A stretch of 57,322 nucleotides of DNA from Phycisphaerae bacterium (GCA_003551645.1 PUND01000043.1:1-57322); one strand, 5' to 3'; positions 28,897 to 37,910 are shown, numbered from the stretch's first letter. The notes: a model not told the origin generated them from the sequence alone. A program made the numbers and translations.

Positions 28897-29603
28897 TGTG
28901 CGGAGGAGAATGCATCATGATGCTCACCCATGCAACGCCCCGGCGGGCCGCTCTGCTCGTCGCGGCACTTACAGTGTGCCTGATTGGGGCGTCGGCTCAA
29001 GCCGACGGCCTGCACGAGGGCGACTTTGTCTTGACCTACGACGAGGCGGCCGGCTCGATGACCATCGCTCCGCCGGTGAAGACGGGCGTGTTCGGCGATT
29101 CTGGCTGGCCAAACTACACGGCCGACCCCGGCATCGACTCGGTCATCGGGGAGCTTCCGGCCGGTGAGTCAATCGCCTTTGATGTGCTTGGACCTGTCCG
29201 GAAATGGGACGGCTCGACCTTCGATGCAATAGCCCAGGAAACCATCACAATTGGCTATGGGCCTGCATCGGTAACTACATCACCGCACGGGCCGGTCACC
29301 GGCTTTGCCATAAACGCCTCATCGTCAGGCGAGTTTCACGTACACTACGACTTCACGCTCAATGACCCGGCCGAAGCAGGCATCTATTTGCTGGATATGG
29401 AGTTGTATTTTCAGGACACGGAGGAGACTCGCTCCAATCCGTTCTACTTCGTGTTCAGCCAGGACGGCTCGCAGGCCGATCTCGACGAGGCGGTTTACTA
29501 CGTCGAGAACGTTATCGTCCCGGAACCCGGAACGGCCGCGTTGCTCATCGGCGCCGGGACGCTGCTGCTACGGCGGCGGTCACGCCGAGGTCGTGGTAGC
29601 TGA
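28896..29603 (+). CDS. PEP-CTERM sorting-domain protein
   Basis: C-terminal VPEPGTAALLIGAGTLLLRRRSRRG. Confidence 0.85.
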   Translation: MCGGECIMMLTHATPRRAALLVAALTVCLIGASAQADGLHEGDFVLTYDEAAGSMTIAPPVKTGVFGDSGWPNYTADPGIDSVIGELPAGESIAFDVLGPVRKWDGSTFDAIAQETITIGYGPASVTTSPHGPVTGFAINASSSGEFHVHYDFTLNDPAEAGIYLLDMELYFQDTEETRSNPFYFVFSQDGSQADLDEAVYYVENVIVPEPGTAALLIGAGTLLLRRRSRRGRGS

Positions 29604-29732
29604 GGCGACAGGACCACTGATGCTTCACCCGGAGACGGCCCGGTCGAGGTGACCGCGGCCGACTAATCCCCGGCCGCGCGGTCGGGAAAACCCTTGCTCA
29701 AGCGCAGGCCATGCCTGCGGAGGAGAATCACA

Positions 29733-30491
29733 ATGCGTAAGCTATTCCGAATTGCCGCTATTGCAGCACTGTCCCTGACGTTTCTGCCGGCTCTGGCCGC
29801 CGCCGGGACCTTCAATGACTGGCCCGACAACTGGGACTACAACGACTGGCACATCGGGCTGGAAGTTCACGACGGCCAACTGGTCACCGGCTGGTACACC
29901 GGCCGGGACGGCGGACTAATCGGGTTCGCTCCGAGCCAGGTGTTCCTACAGCAGTTCGGCCATACCGGAGTGGTTGGCGTTGCGGACTGGGGAACCAATT
30001 CCGGTCCGGGCACCTTCAATACACCCAGCTCAGTCGGCTTTAACCTCATGGAAGAACTGCACATGTGGGACGGAGACACCTTTGTCCCAACCGCGGACGC
30101 AACCCTCACTGTCAACGCCGGGCCGGAGACCGTTCAATCGGGCACCGGCTTCGTGGCCGGCATCCCCACACAGGTCCGGGATGAGGACTCGCACCCCAGC
30201 AGTACGGGTAACTGGGGCCGGCATCACGCCCATTATCTGTTCTGGCTCGATGAGGAAGCCGACGACGGGATATATTTCATCAAGACGGAATGGTTCCACA
30301 CGTCGTCTGATCAGTCGGTCGAGCTTGCCGCGAACGCCGAACCCGTTTGGCTGGTGTTCGGCCTGAATGTTGATGATGAGCAGCTTGTAACCGCGGCCAA
30401 TTACGTACAGACCGAGGTCGTGCCCGAGCCGGCGACGCTGGGGCTGCTGGCCGTCGGCGGCGTTGCACTGCTGAAGCGCCGAAGACGATAG
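29733..30491 (+). CDS. PEP-CTERM sorting-domain protein
   Basis: Signal peptide; C-terminal VVPEPATLGLLAVGGVALLKRRRR. Confidence 0.88.
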   Translation: MRKLFRIAAIAALSLTFLPALAAAGTFNDWPDNWDYNDWHIGLEVHDGQLVTGWYTGRDGGLIGFAPSQVFLQQFGHTGVVGVADWGTNSGPGTFNTPSSVGFNLMEELHMWDGDTFVPTADATLTVNAGPETVQSGTGFVAGIPTQVRDEDSHPSSTGNWGRHHAHYLFWLDEEADDGIYFIKTEWFHTSSDQSVELAANAEPVWLVFGLNVDDEQLVTAANYVQTEVVPEPATLGLLAVGGVALLKRRRR

Positions 30492-30531
30492 TAGCCGCAA
30501 GATGGGTCATAGCGCAAGAATGTCATAATTC

Positions 30532-30600
30532 AGCCCGGCCGCCCGCGAGAGCGCATCCGCAAGATAAATGGCGGATACCCGAGCGGGCAGGCCGGGCTGC
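30532..30600. terminator. large imperfect hairpin between convergent genes
   Basis: CAGCCCGGC...GCCGGGCTG with inner ATCCGC/GCGGAT pairing. Confidence 0.5.
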
Positions 30601-30615
30601 GTATGATGCGGAGTT

Positions 30616-31749
30616 TCAACCCGGTTCCTTCAGTCCCAGCGCATCGGCCGAGGCGGCAATCGCCTCGCCAAGATCGTTCGCGGACAAATCCTCCGTCAGC
30701 CGGAGTATAAGCCCGCCGCGCCGCGGGCCGCTGAACAGGTATCGAGACACCAGACCCATCCGCCACCAGCCGGCGGTATCCGGCGGGCGACGGCCGGGCG
30801 ACGCGGCGAGCATGCACGGCAGCATATCCTCGAGGCGCCGAGTCGGCGGCGGATACGCAAGCTTGCCCAGATACGCCACATCGCCAGGGTCGGCCAGAAA
30901 GACCTTCGCCTTCCTCGCCGTGCACGGCTGCACCAGCACGAAGCGGAACTCCTCCAGCGGCGCGACGTGGCGGTAGTCGGGACCGTCCAGCTCGGCCAGC
31001 CGGTCCAGCCGGGCCTTGTACCCGGCCGCCCGCTCGAACCGGAGCTTATCCGAGGCCTCGCGCATCCGCCGGCGCAGCTCGTCGAGGTGTTCACGGCGCC
31101 CGCCCGTGGCAAACTCGGCGGCCTTGGCCACCGCCTGTCGGTATTCAACCATAGACACCCGGCCGTGACAGGCCCCAAGGCACCGGCCCATCTGTCCGTA
31201 TGCGCAGGGATCGCCGTTCGGTGCATCCCTCAGCACCTGCCAGTCGCGGCAGAGGTAGAAGCCGTCCCGGAGGATATCGCAGAATCGCTCGGCCGCCCGC
31301 GCGTTCGGGAACGGGCCAAGATACCGCCCGAACCCTGTCGGGGCTTGCCGCGTGCGGACAAAGTGCGGGATGTCGGCCGACGGGTCCACATGCACGAACC
31401 ACGGCGGCTTCCAGGCGAGCATTTCGGCGTATTCGTCCGGCCAGAGCCGGCGGGCAAGCTCAAAGAAGCGCAGGTCGGTCTCGAAGTGTCCGTCGGTAAG
31501 CTTCCAGGCGACCTTGCCGGTAATCCTCCCCAGGTCCGGCATGTTCCGGCGGGTCTGCTCGTCGGGCCGGAGTATGCGGTTGCGCACGCGGGAGCGCATG
31601 TCCGCCGCGGGCAACAGTTGTATCGGCCGATCTTCGCCTGTGCTCAGAAGCGCCACTCCGCGACGAGCGGGTATGCGGGCCAGCATCTCATCCGACAAAG
31701 GCGGCGGTCCCTGAACTTCGCCGTCGAAACTGTCGGTGGTCTCGGACAT
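30616..31749 (-). CDS. UvrC-like protein (degenerate GIY-YIG N-term, UvrC Cys region)
   Basis: CAYGQMGRCLGACHGRVSMVEYRQAVAKAAEFATGG resembles UvrC; no canonical GIY-YIG signature seen. Confidence 0.65.
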   Translation of the reverse strand: MSETTDSFDGEVQGPPPLSDEMLARIPARRGVALLSTGEDRPIQLLPAADMRSRVRNRILRPDEQTRRNMPDLGRITGKVAWKLTDGHFETDLRFFELARRLWPDEYAEMLAWKPPWFVHVDPSADIPHFVRTRQAPTGFGRYLGPFPNARAAERFCDILRDGFYLCRDWQVLRDAPNGDPCAYGQMGRCLGACHGRVSMVEYRQAVAKAAEFATGGRREHLDELRRRMREASDKLRFERAAGYKARLDRLAELDGPDYRHVAPLEEFRFVLVQPCTARKAKVFLADPGDVAYLGKLAYPPPTRRLEDMLPCMLAASPGRRPPDTAGWWRMGLVSRYLFSGPRRGGLILRLTEDLSANDLGEAIAASADALGLKEPG

Positions 31750-31777
31750 GTTCGCCCGCGCCGGCGGCGCCGGCCGC

Positions 31778-32251
31778 TCACAGCCACATGCCGGTGATCC
31801 GCCCCTCGTAAACCAGCGAGCCGTCAACGAACGCCTGGGTGTCTCCTATGCACCTGCGGCGGCGCAGCTCGATCATCTTGCCCAGCAGTATGATTTGCTT
31901 CCCGGGCACGACCGAGCCGCGGAACTTCACGCCGTCAACGGCGCCGAAGGCGAGAAAGTCGCCGAAACGATCGGTGGTCATCGCGTAATAGCTGACTAGC
32001 TGGGCGGCCGATTCGATCATCAGCACTCCCGGGAATAGCGGCCGGCCGGGAATGTGCCCGCGGACCCAGAACTCATCGTCGCGGACGTCGCGGAAGCCGA
32101 CGATCTGGCCTTTTTCCGGGACGAGGTGGCAGATTCCGTCAAGCTGCTGAAACTCGTACCGGTGCGGATTGACCTCGTAGATGCCCTCACGCGGTATGAG
32201 GACCTTCTTGGTGTCTATGTCCGATATGTCGAACAGGGGTTGAGGCGGCAT
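31778..32251 (-). CDS. FabA/FabZ-type hydroxyacyl-ACP dehydratase
   Basis: VRGHIPGRPLFPGVLMIESAAQLVSYYA...AVDGVKFRGSVVPGKQI. Confidence 0.85.
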   Translation of the reverse strand: MPPQPLFDISDIDTKKVLIPREGIYEVNPHRYEFQQLDGICHLVPEKGQIVGFRDVRDDEFWVRGHIPGRPLFPGVLMIESAAQLVSYYAMTTDRFGDFLAFGAVDGVKFRGSVVPGKQIILLGKMIELRRRRCIGDTQAFVDGSLVYEGRITGMWL

Positions 32252-32452
32252 GGCTGTGCTTTCCAGCCCGGCCGCGCCGGGCAATTACGGTCAGTTGGCT
32301 GATCCTTCGCCGTCGGCGCCGGCGAACGTCCGATTACCGTATCAACGCCCCGCTGCGTGGTCAACGCCTAATCGCGCAAACGCCGGCGGCTGCCGACTGG
32401 CAAGTCGCCCGTCCCGAAAGCTACAATACCGCCGCAGCTTAAGGAGCCGAAC

Positions 32453-32863
32453 ATGAGTGAACTTGTGCGCACCGCCCTGGCCATCGACCGCGACCTGCTC
32501 GAGCGGTTCGATCAGTGGATGTCCGGCCACGGATACACCAACCGCAGCGAGGCCGTCCGCGACCTGGTCCGCAACGCACTTATAGAGCAGGAATGGGCCG
32601 ACCCGCACGCCCAAGTGGTGGCCGTGCTCAGTGTGGTCTTCGACCACGAGGCCCGCACACTCGCCCAGGAGCTGACCCACATCCAGCACGAACACCACCA
32701 CTCCGTGCTCTGCAGCCAGCACGTCCACCTGGACCACGAGCAGTGCCTGGAGGCGATCCTTCTACGCGGCACGGCTGGGGCGCTTCGGGAACTTGCGGAC
32801 CGCATAATAGCCACCCGTGGAGTAAAGGCCGGCAAACTGACGCTCCTGTCCACGCAAGTCTGA
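32453..32863 (+). CDS. nikR: NikR-like nickel-responsive regulator
   Basis: RHH N-term (IDRDLLERFDQWMSGHGYTNRSEAVRDLVRNALIEQEW) and HIQHEHHHSVLCSQHVHLDHEQCLEAILLRGTA. Confidence 0.88.
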   Translation: MSELVRTALAIDRDLLERFDQWMSGHGYTNRSEAVRDLVRNALIEQEWADPHAQVVAVLSVVFDHEARTLAQELTHIQHEHHHSVLCSQHVHLDHEQCLEAILLRGTAGALRELADRIIATRGVKAGKLTLLSTQV

Positions 32864-33025
32864 GACAGCCGGTTTTCTCATCTTTTCCGGCGCGCCTTGC
32901 CGAATGGAACCAATGGCACCCCCCCCGCGGACATTTTTCGCCGCCTCGCTTTTCGGCGGCTGTTGACGCGGTATGGAGCCGCTATAATAACCTCAGCATA
33001 CCGGCCGGGCGCGTAGCCGCAGGCG

Positions 33026-33334
33026 ATGGAACGCACAGACAGCTACAAGGAATCGGAAATGTACGAAAAAGGCCGAAAAAAAGGCACACTTCGCTTTAGT
33101 CTCACCGCACCGGACCATATTAGGCAGGCATCGGTCACCGGGGACTTCAACGGCTGGAAACCGGTCCGCATGCGCCGCAACAAGGACGGGCAGTTCGTGG
33201 CCATCGTCTCGGCGAAACCGGGGCCGCACGAGTACAAGTTCCTGGTTGACGGCGACTGGTCCGTTGACCCGGAAAACTCCGACTACTCCGTGAACCCCTA
33301 CGGCACGCTGAACTCGGTGGCCCATCTCGTGTAA
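33026..33334 (+). CDS. glycogen-binding (CBM48/AMPK-type) domain protein
   Basis: QASVTGDFNGWKPVRMRRNKDGQFVAIVSAKPGPHEYKFLVDGDWSVDPENSDYSVNPYGTLNSV. Confidence 0.82.
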   Translation: MERTDSYKESEMYEKGRKKGTLRFSLTAPDHIRQASVTGDFNGWKPVRMRRNKDGQFVAIVSAKPGPHEYKFLVDGDWSVDPENSDYSVNPYGTLNSVAHLV

Positions 33335-33374
33335 GGGTTTGGTCCTGAATCCCGCGTGGTCGCAGCGGTCCGAC

Positions 33375-34178
33375 CTAACGCCTGCCCGCCTCGAGCGGCT
33401 GGACGCGGAACACCGCCGGCCAGAGTCCCGTTATCCGCTCCCGGGGATATAGCTCCGAGGGGTAGCGGTCGTTCAGCGGCTGGAGGCGGACGGTGTCTTC
33501 GTCGTCCTGGTAGAAGCGTTTGAAGGTGGTCTCGGCGTCCTCGGCGAAGCGGATGAAGCAGTCGTCGCCGGACCTTGCCGGCGTATTGGGCGAGAAGATG
33601 ACGATATCGCCCTCGTGGTAGGACGGCTCCATAGAGTCGCCCACCACCCGTGCGGCGAAGGCCTGGGCGTCGTGGACGTCCGGACAGCGGATATACTCAT
33701 CCGCCACGCTAGGTGGATAGTCCAGGTCTGTGAAGTGTCGCGGGTAGCCGGCCGTTACCTTGTTGATAATCGGCACCGACGCCCCGGCCGTCAGAGTGCG
33801 CACGTTGCCCGCGTTCTCCGGCTCGATCTCGGCCGCCAGCGCATCGAGGTCAACTCCGCCGCCGGGCTTGCGCGGGCCCTCGGATATAAGACCCCTCAGC
33901 ACGCTGCGGAGCTTCTGTATCTGGGCGTCCTTGCGCTCGTACTCGTCGCGAACGTCGGCCGGCGTGCGCGCAAGGTGGGCAAGCTTGGTAAGCTCGCCCG
34001 CGCCAAAGCCGAGCACACGTTCCAAGGCCCGCAGCACGCCGTCGGTCGGTGGGTTCTTGGCCCGGCCGGTCTCGATGGTCGAAAGGTACGGCTTGGAAAT
34101 GGCCGCCTGTTCGGAGACCTGATCCTGCGTCAGGCCCAGCTCCTCCCGACGACGCCTTATAATCGCACCTATGTTCAT
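33375..34178 (-). CDS. XRE-HTH / S24 LexA-like repressor (phage cI-type)
   Basis: IIRRRREELGLTQDQVSEQAAISKPYLSTIETGRAKNP; S24 part VTAGYPRHF..., VVGDSMEPSYHEGDIVIF..., TTFKRFY. Confidence 0.88.
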   Translation of the reverse strand: MNIGAIIRRRREELGLTQDQVSEQAAISKPYLSTIETGRAKNPPTDGVLRALERVLGFGAGELTKLAHLARTPADVRDEYERKDAQIQKLRSVLRGLISEGPRKPGGGVDLDALAAEIEPENAGNVRTLTAGASVPIINKVTAGYPRHFTDLDYPPSVADEYIRCPDVHDAQAFAARVVGDSMEPSYHEGDIVIFSPNTPARSGDDCFIRFAEDAETTFKRFYQDDEDTVRLQPLNDRYPSELYPRERITGLWPAVFRVQPLEAGRR

Positions 34179-34353
34179 AGCCGCTCTCCCGCCCCCCGGC
34201 TGAACCAAATCGGCCATCCCTGCCACGAAACCCGCAACACCAACCAGGCCCGCGAAAATGCCCGAGCCATGCTCATCAGCCGCGCACCGCGAAAGACCGA
34301 ACGCCCGGCTTCACGGCCGCCCGGTCGGCTGCGTCCATTACGGAAACGAGTAA

Positions 34354-34382
34354 ATTTTAGCGTCATATATGTATAACGGCAA
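34354..34382 (-). promoter_or_regulatory. candidate repressor promoter (TTGCCG-17-TAAAAT) with CATATATG palindrome in spacer
   Basis: Reverse complement of ATTTTAGCGTCATATATGTATAACGGCAA. Confidence 0.45.
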
Positions 34383-34432
34383 GAAAAATATCCGACTTTT
34401 TTACTGTCCAGACAATTTTTTCTGATAATAGC

Positions 34433-34486
34433 TTGACTGCGCCTGTTGTCTTGTTATAATATACAAAGGCCTAGTAGCATAACTAG
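34433..34486 (+). promoter_or_regulatory. near-consensus sigma70 promoter (TTGACT-16-TATAAT) and downstream operator-like IR
   Basis: TTGACT 34433-34438, TATAAT 34455-34460; CTAGT(34471-34475)/ACTAG(34482-34486) near expected +1. Confidence 0.6.
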
Positions 34487-34658
34487 TGAACAGGCGAAGC
34501 GATTACAACAGCCGGGCGCAAGCATTCGACACCCAGGGCGATGCGTCGATAGAACCAGGAATAAGGGCTTAAAATTAAATGACTTAGAAAACTACCAAAC
34601 AAAGCCGACACACCGGGATTAACCACCAGACCAGCTCAAACACGAAACGAGGGACGCC

Positions 34659-35093
34659 ATGCCGCTGTCTTTGCGTGAGAACATCTGCCGGCACCAGGAA
34701 TTACCAGACGACCAGGAGGTGATTCGAGGTCGTATCGAGCTTTTGGACAGTCCCGACAGGGATTTGCTCGAGGCGATCCTCATACAGGGCCAATCGGCCG
34801 CATCGCTGGCCAGGATCATGGGCGTCCGTCCGCGGACGCTCCGCGAGCGGGTCCGCCGCCTCACCCACCGGCTGAGCAGCCGACGGTTCCTCGATGCGGC
34901 AAGGTCGCTGAGTTACCTGTCCGCGGAGGATGCGGAGCTGGCCCGCATGCACTTCTGCCAGGGCCTCAGCCAGAGGGAACTCGCCCGGCGGCTGGGCACG
35001 AGCACGCATGCCCTTCGCCGTCGGCTGGACCGCATCGATGCCGAGATAACCGCCATCCGCCGGCTCCACCGCAGCCGGTCGCCGCGCCACTGA
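34659..35093 (+). CDS. two-HTH (sigma region 4-like) protein; small-terminase or regulator candidate
   Basis: SAASLARIMGVRPRTLRERVRRL and SQRELARRLGTSTHALRRRLDRI; upstream of ABC-GNAT and TerL. Confidence 0.55.
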   Translation: MPLSLRENICRHQELPDDQEVIRGRIELLDSPDRDLLEAILIQGQSAASLARIMGVRPRTLRERVRRLTHRLSSRRFLDAARSLSYLSAEDAELARMHFCQGLSQRELARRLGTSTHALRRRLDRIDAEITAIRRLHRSRSPRH

Positions 35094-35146
35094 GCCGTCC
35101 CTCGCCCTGACGCCCCTTCGCCGCCAGCCCACGGGGAAGCCGCCAA

Positions 35147-36385
35147 ATGCCCGCCACAAGACCCGCCGGCTGTTTCCGTCGGCGCACCACCATCAGCATT
35201 TCGTTCAGCCGCCCCGCCGCCCGAGGCCGGGACGCGTCGAGAGTCGCCCGCCTGTTCGGCATCTCCGCCGGCCGGGACCGGATATGGGACGAACTGACCG
35301 TTGAACTCGCCGCCGGCGAGATCGTCGCCGTCGTCGCTCCCAGTGGGGCCGGCAAGAGCGTGCTGCTGAGGCGCATCGCCCGCCGGGTCCCCGGCACCGT
35401 GGTACTGGATGCTGTCGGGCCGGCGATCACCGGTCTGCCGGCGATCGAATACGTCGGCGAGGGCCCTTTCCGGAGGCGGCTTGATCTTCTCAGCCGCTGC
35501 GGGCTTGCCGACGCGGCCGCGATTGTACGCCCGGCTGCCCGGCTCTCCGGCGGACAGCAGTGGCGGCTGGCCCTTGCCGCGGCTCTGAACGCCGCAACCC
35601 GAACGGCCGAACCCCGGCTGGTGATAGCCGACGAGTTCGGCTCCGGCCTGGACGCCATCACCGCGACGGTCCTGGCCCGGCAGGTTCGCTCGCTGATACG
35701 GCCACGGCGGCCGGATGCGCCGGCGATGCTGCTGGCGACGCCGCGGGCGGAGCTGCTGCCCTGGCTCCGGCCGGACCGCACCATCGTCAAGACGCCCGGA
35801 GAGCCGGCTGGCGTGTTGACGCGGTGGCGCAGGCCCACGGGGCGGCGCCGGCCTCCCTGGGGCGGATTCCGGCTTATGCCCGGCCGGATAGCCGACTACG
35901 ACGCCCTTTCCAGCTGGCATTACCTCACCTGCCGGCCCGCCGCGCATAAGAGGGTCTGGGTCGTTCGCACATCGCGCCGCCCGCCGGGGGCGCCCGCGAC
36001 AGCCGGCGTACTGGTGGTCTCACCGCCGTCGATGCGCTGCCGCGGACGCAACCAGGCGACACGGCGGCGGTACCTCGGTCCGGACCACCGCCGGTCGCTT
36101 GCGCTTCTGAACGCCGAAATCGAGTGCATATCGCGTGTGGTGGTGCACCCGATGTATCGCGGCTGCGGGCTGGCGACCGCACTGGTCCGTCACTCGGTGG
36201 CCACGGCCGAAACGCCGCTTGTCGAGGCCCTGGCGGTTATGGGCGGCGTGCATCCGCTCTTTGAGGCCGCGGGGATGAGCCGCATCGGCCGCTTCGCCGG
36301 CACGCGAGAGTACCACTACTTCCTGGCCCGCCGTCGGCCGGCGGTTCCGTCGGCCAGGCAAACGGAGATCCTGCTGAATGACTGA
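35147..36385 (+). CDS. ABC-type ATPase fused to GNAT acetyltransferase domain (COG2401-like)
   Basis: Walker A VAPSGAGKSVLLRR, signature RLSGGQQWRLALAAAL, Walker B PRLVIADEFGSGLDA; C-term GNAT ISRVVVHPMYRGCGLATALVRHSV. Confidence 0.8.
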   Translation: MPATRPAGCFRRRTTISISFSRPAARGRDASRVARLFGISAGRDRIWDELTVELAAGEIVAVVAPSGAGKSVLLRRIARRVPGTVVLDAVGPAITGLPAIEYVGEGPFRRRLDLLSRCGLADAAAIVRPAARLSGGQQWRLALAAALNAATRTAEPRLVIADEFGSGLDAITATVLARQVRSLIRPRRPDAPAMLLATPRAELLPWLRPDRTIVKTPGEPAGVLTRWRRPTGRRRPPWGGFRLMPGRIADYDALSSWHYLTCRPAAHKRVWVVRTSRRPPGAPATAGVLVVSPPSMRCRGRNQATRRRYLGPDHRRSLALLNAEIECISRVVVHPMYRGCGLATALVRHSVATAETPLVEALAVMGGVHPLFEAAGMSRIGRFAGTREYHYFLARRRPAVPSARQTEILLND

Positions 36386-37898
36386 CACACCCAACGCCCG
36401 CCTTCGGCGAAGAAAACCCACAAGTCGCAAGACCGCCGGCCCAGCCGAGCCGAAAGACCGGCCGGCCGCGCCGCCGAAGCCGCGGACACCGCATCAGCTC
36501 GCCCGACTGGTCCGCGACGCCTTCGGGCTGAACGTCCCGCCCGGTCCGTGCTGCGACCATCACAACTCGCCGCTGGATTACCTGGTGGCGAGCTTCTTCG
36601 GCGAGCGCGATTTGCTGGTCTGGGCCAACCGCGGCGGCGGCAAGACCATGATGGCGGCCGTGGCGACGCTGCTGGACGCGATATATCACGGGCCGGTCCA
36701 CATCCGCGTTATCGGCGGCAGCTTCGATCAGTCCGACCGGCTGGCCGAGCACATCCGCGAACTGCTGGAGCACAGACCAGACCTGCTCGCCAAACCGCCC
36801 ACCCGCGACCGCGTGCGGCTTGTCGGCGGTTCGGAAATCCGCATGCTGCCGCAGTCGGAACGGGCGGTCCGCGGCCAGCACGTCCAGAAGATACGCTGCG
36901 ACGAGGTGGAGCTTTTCGACGAGCGCGTCTGGCGGGCCGTCCAGTTCGCCACGCGGTCCACCGCGTCGGCTCGCGGGTCCATCGAGGTGCTCTCAACGCT
37001 CCACCGCAGCGGCGGGCTGATGCATCGGCTGGTAAGCGACGCCGAGCGGCTGGCCTCCCCCCTGCCGGCCGACGGCGCCGGCGGCAAGCCCGGCTATGCA
37101 CTGATACACTGGTGCCTGTGGGACGTTATCGAGCCGTGCCCCGCCTGGCGCGACTGCAACGGCTGTCCGCTGGCCGACGACTGCCGGGGCGTCGCCCGCA
37201 ACGGCAAGGGGTTCTTCCGAATCGACGACGCCATCGCCATAAAGGCCCGCTCCAGCCGCGCCGCATGGGACGCCGAGATGCTCTGCAAGGGGCCGCACCG
37301 CGACTGGCTGGTGTTCCCGGAGTTCGACGTGGCCCGCCACATCCGCCATGCGGAATACTGCCCGGACTGGCCGATGTACCGGGCGATCGACTTCGGCTAC
37401 CGCAGCCCGCTGGTGTGTTTGTGGATACAGGTAACGCCCGCCGGCACTGTGCACGTGATAGACGAGTACGTCCGCCGCCGCCTGCCCCTGACAGCACACG
37501 CCGAGGAGATACTCCGCCGCGACCCTCCGGCGGCGAAGACGGCCATGACCTACGTGGACCCGGCCGGCCGGCAGAAAGAGGCCACCAGCGGCGCCGCCTG
37601 CACCGAGCTTCTCCGGGCCGCGGGCATCCCCAGCACCTGCCGGGCCAGCACCATCGCGGAGGGGCTGGAGCTTATCCGCTCCGCACTGGCCCCGGCGTGC
37701 GGAGAGCCGTCGCTGGTTATCGACCGGCGGTGCGGGCGGCTTATCGACGCCTTCCACAGCTACCACTACCCGCCCGGCGGCGACGCCCGGTCCGAACAGC
37801 CCGCCAAGGACGGCCCGGACCACCTCATCGACGCGCTGCGGTATTTCTTCGTCAACCGGATGCGGCCGAAAGTTGCCGTCCGCCGGGGCAGGTATTAG
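36378..37898 (+). CDS. phage terminase large subunit
   Basis: Walker A VWANRGGGKTMM, Walker B IRCDEVELF, nuclease AIDFGYRSP; Cys cluster CPAWRDCNGCPLADDC; starts inside the ABC-GNAT 3' end. Confidence 0.85.
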   Translation: MTDTPNARLRRRKPTSRKTAGPAEPKDRPAAPPKPRTPHQLARLVRDAFGLNVPPGPCCDHHNSPLDYLVASFFGERDLLVWANRGGGKTMMAAVATLLDAIYHGPVHIRVIGGSFDQSDRLAEHIRELLEHRPDLLAKPPTRDRVRLVGGSEIRMLPQSERAVRGQHVQKIRCDEVELFDERVWRAVQFATRSTASARGSIEVLSTLHRSGGLMHRLVSDAERLASPLPADGAGGKPGYALIHWCLWDVIEPCPAWRDCNGCPLADDCRGVARNGKGFFRIDDAIAIKARSSRAAWDAEMLCKGPHRDWLVFPEFDVARHIRHAEYCPDWPMYRAIDFGYRSPLVCLWIQVTPAGTVHVIDEYVRRRLPLTAHAEEILRRDPPAAKTAMTYVDPAGRQKEATSGAACTELLRAAGIPSTCRASTIAEGLELIRSALAPACGEPSLVIDRRCGRLIDAFHSYHYPPGGDARSEQPAKDGPDHLIDALRYFFVNRMRPKVAVRRGRY

Positions 37899-37910
37899 AC
37901 TGACCCTGTC

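Noticed and set aside
32983-33000. TATAAT-containing promoter upstream of the CBM48 gene
   Set aside because: TTGACG lies only 14 bp upstream and the alternative -35 is weak; not specific enough to list.
36548-37903. 451-aa + strand ORF overlapping TerL in another frame
   Set aside because: Arg/Pro-rich shadow frame; TerL motifs lie in the 36378 frame.
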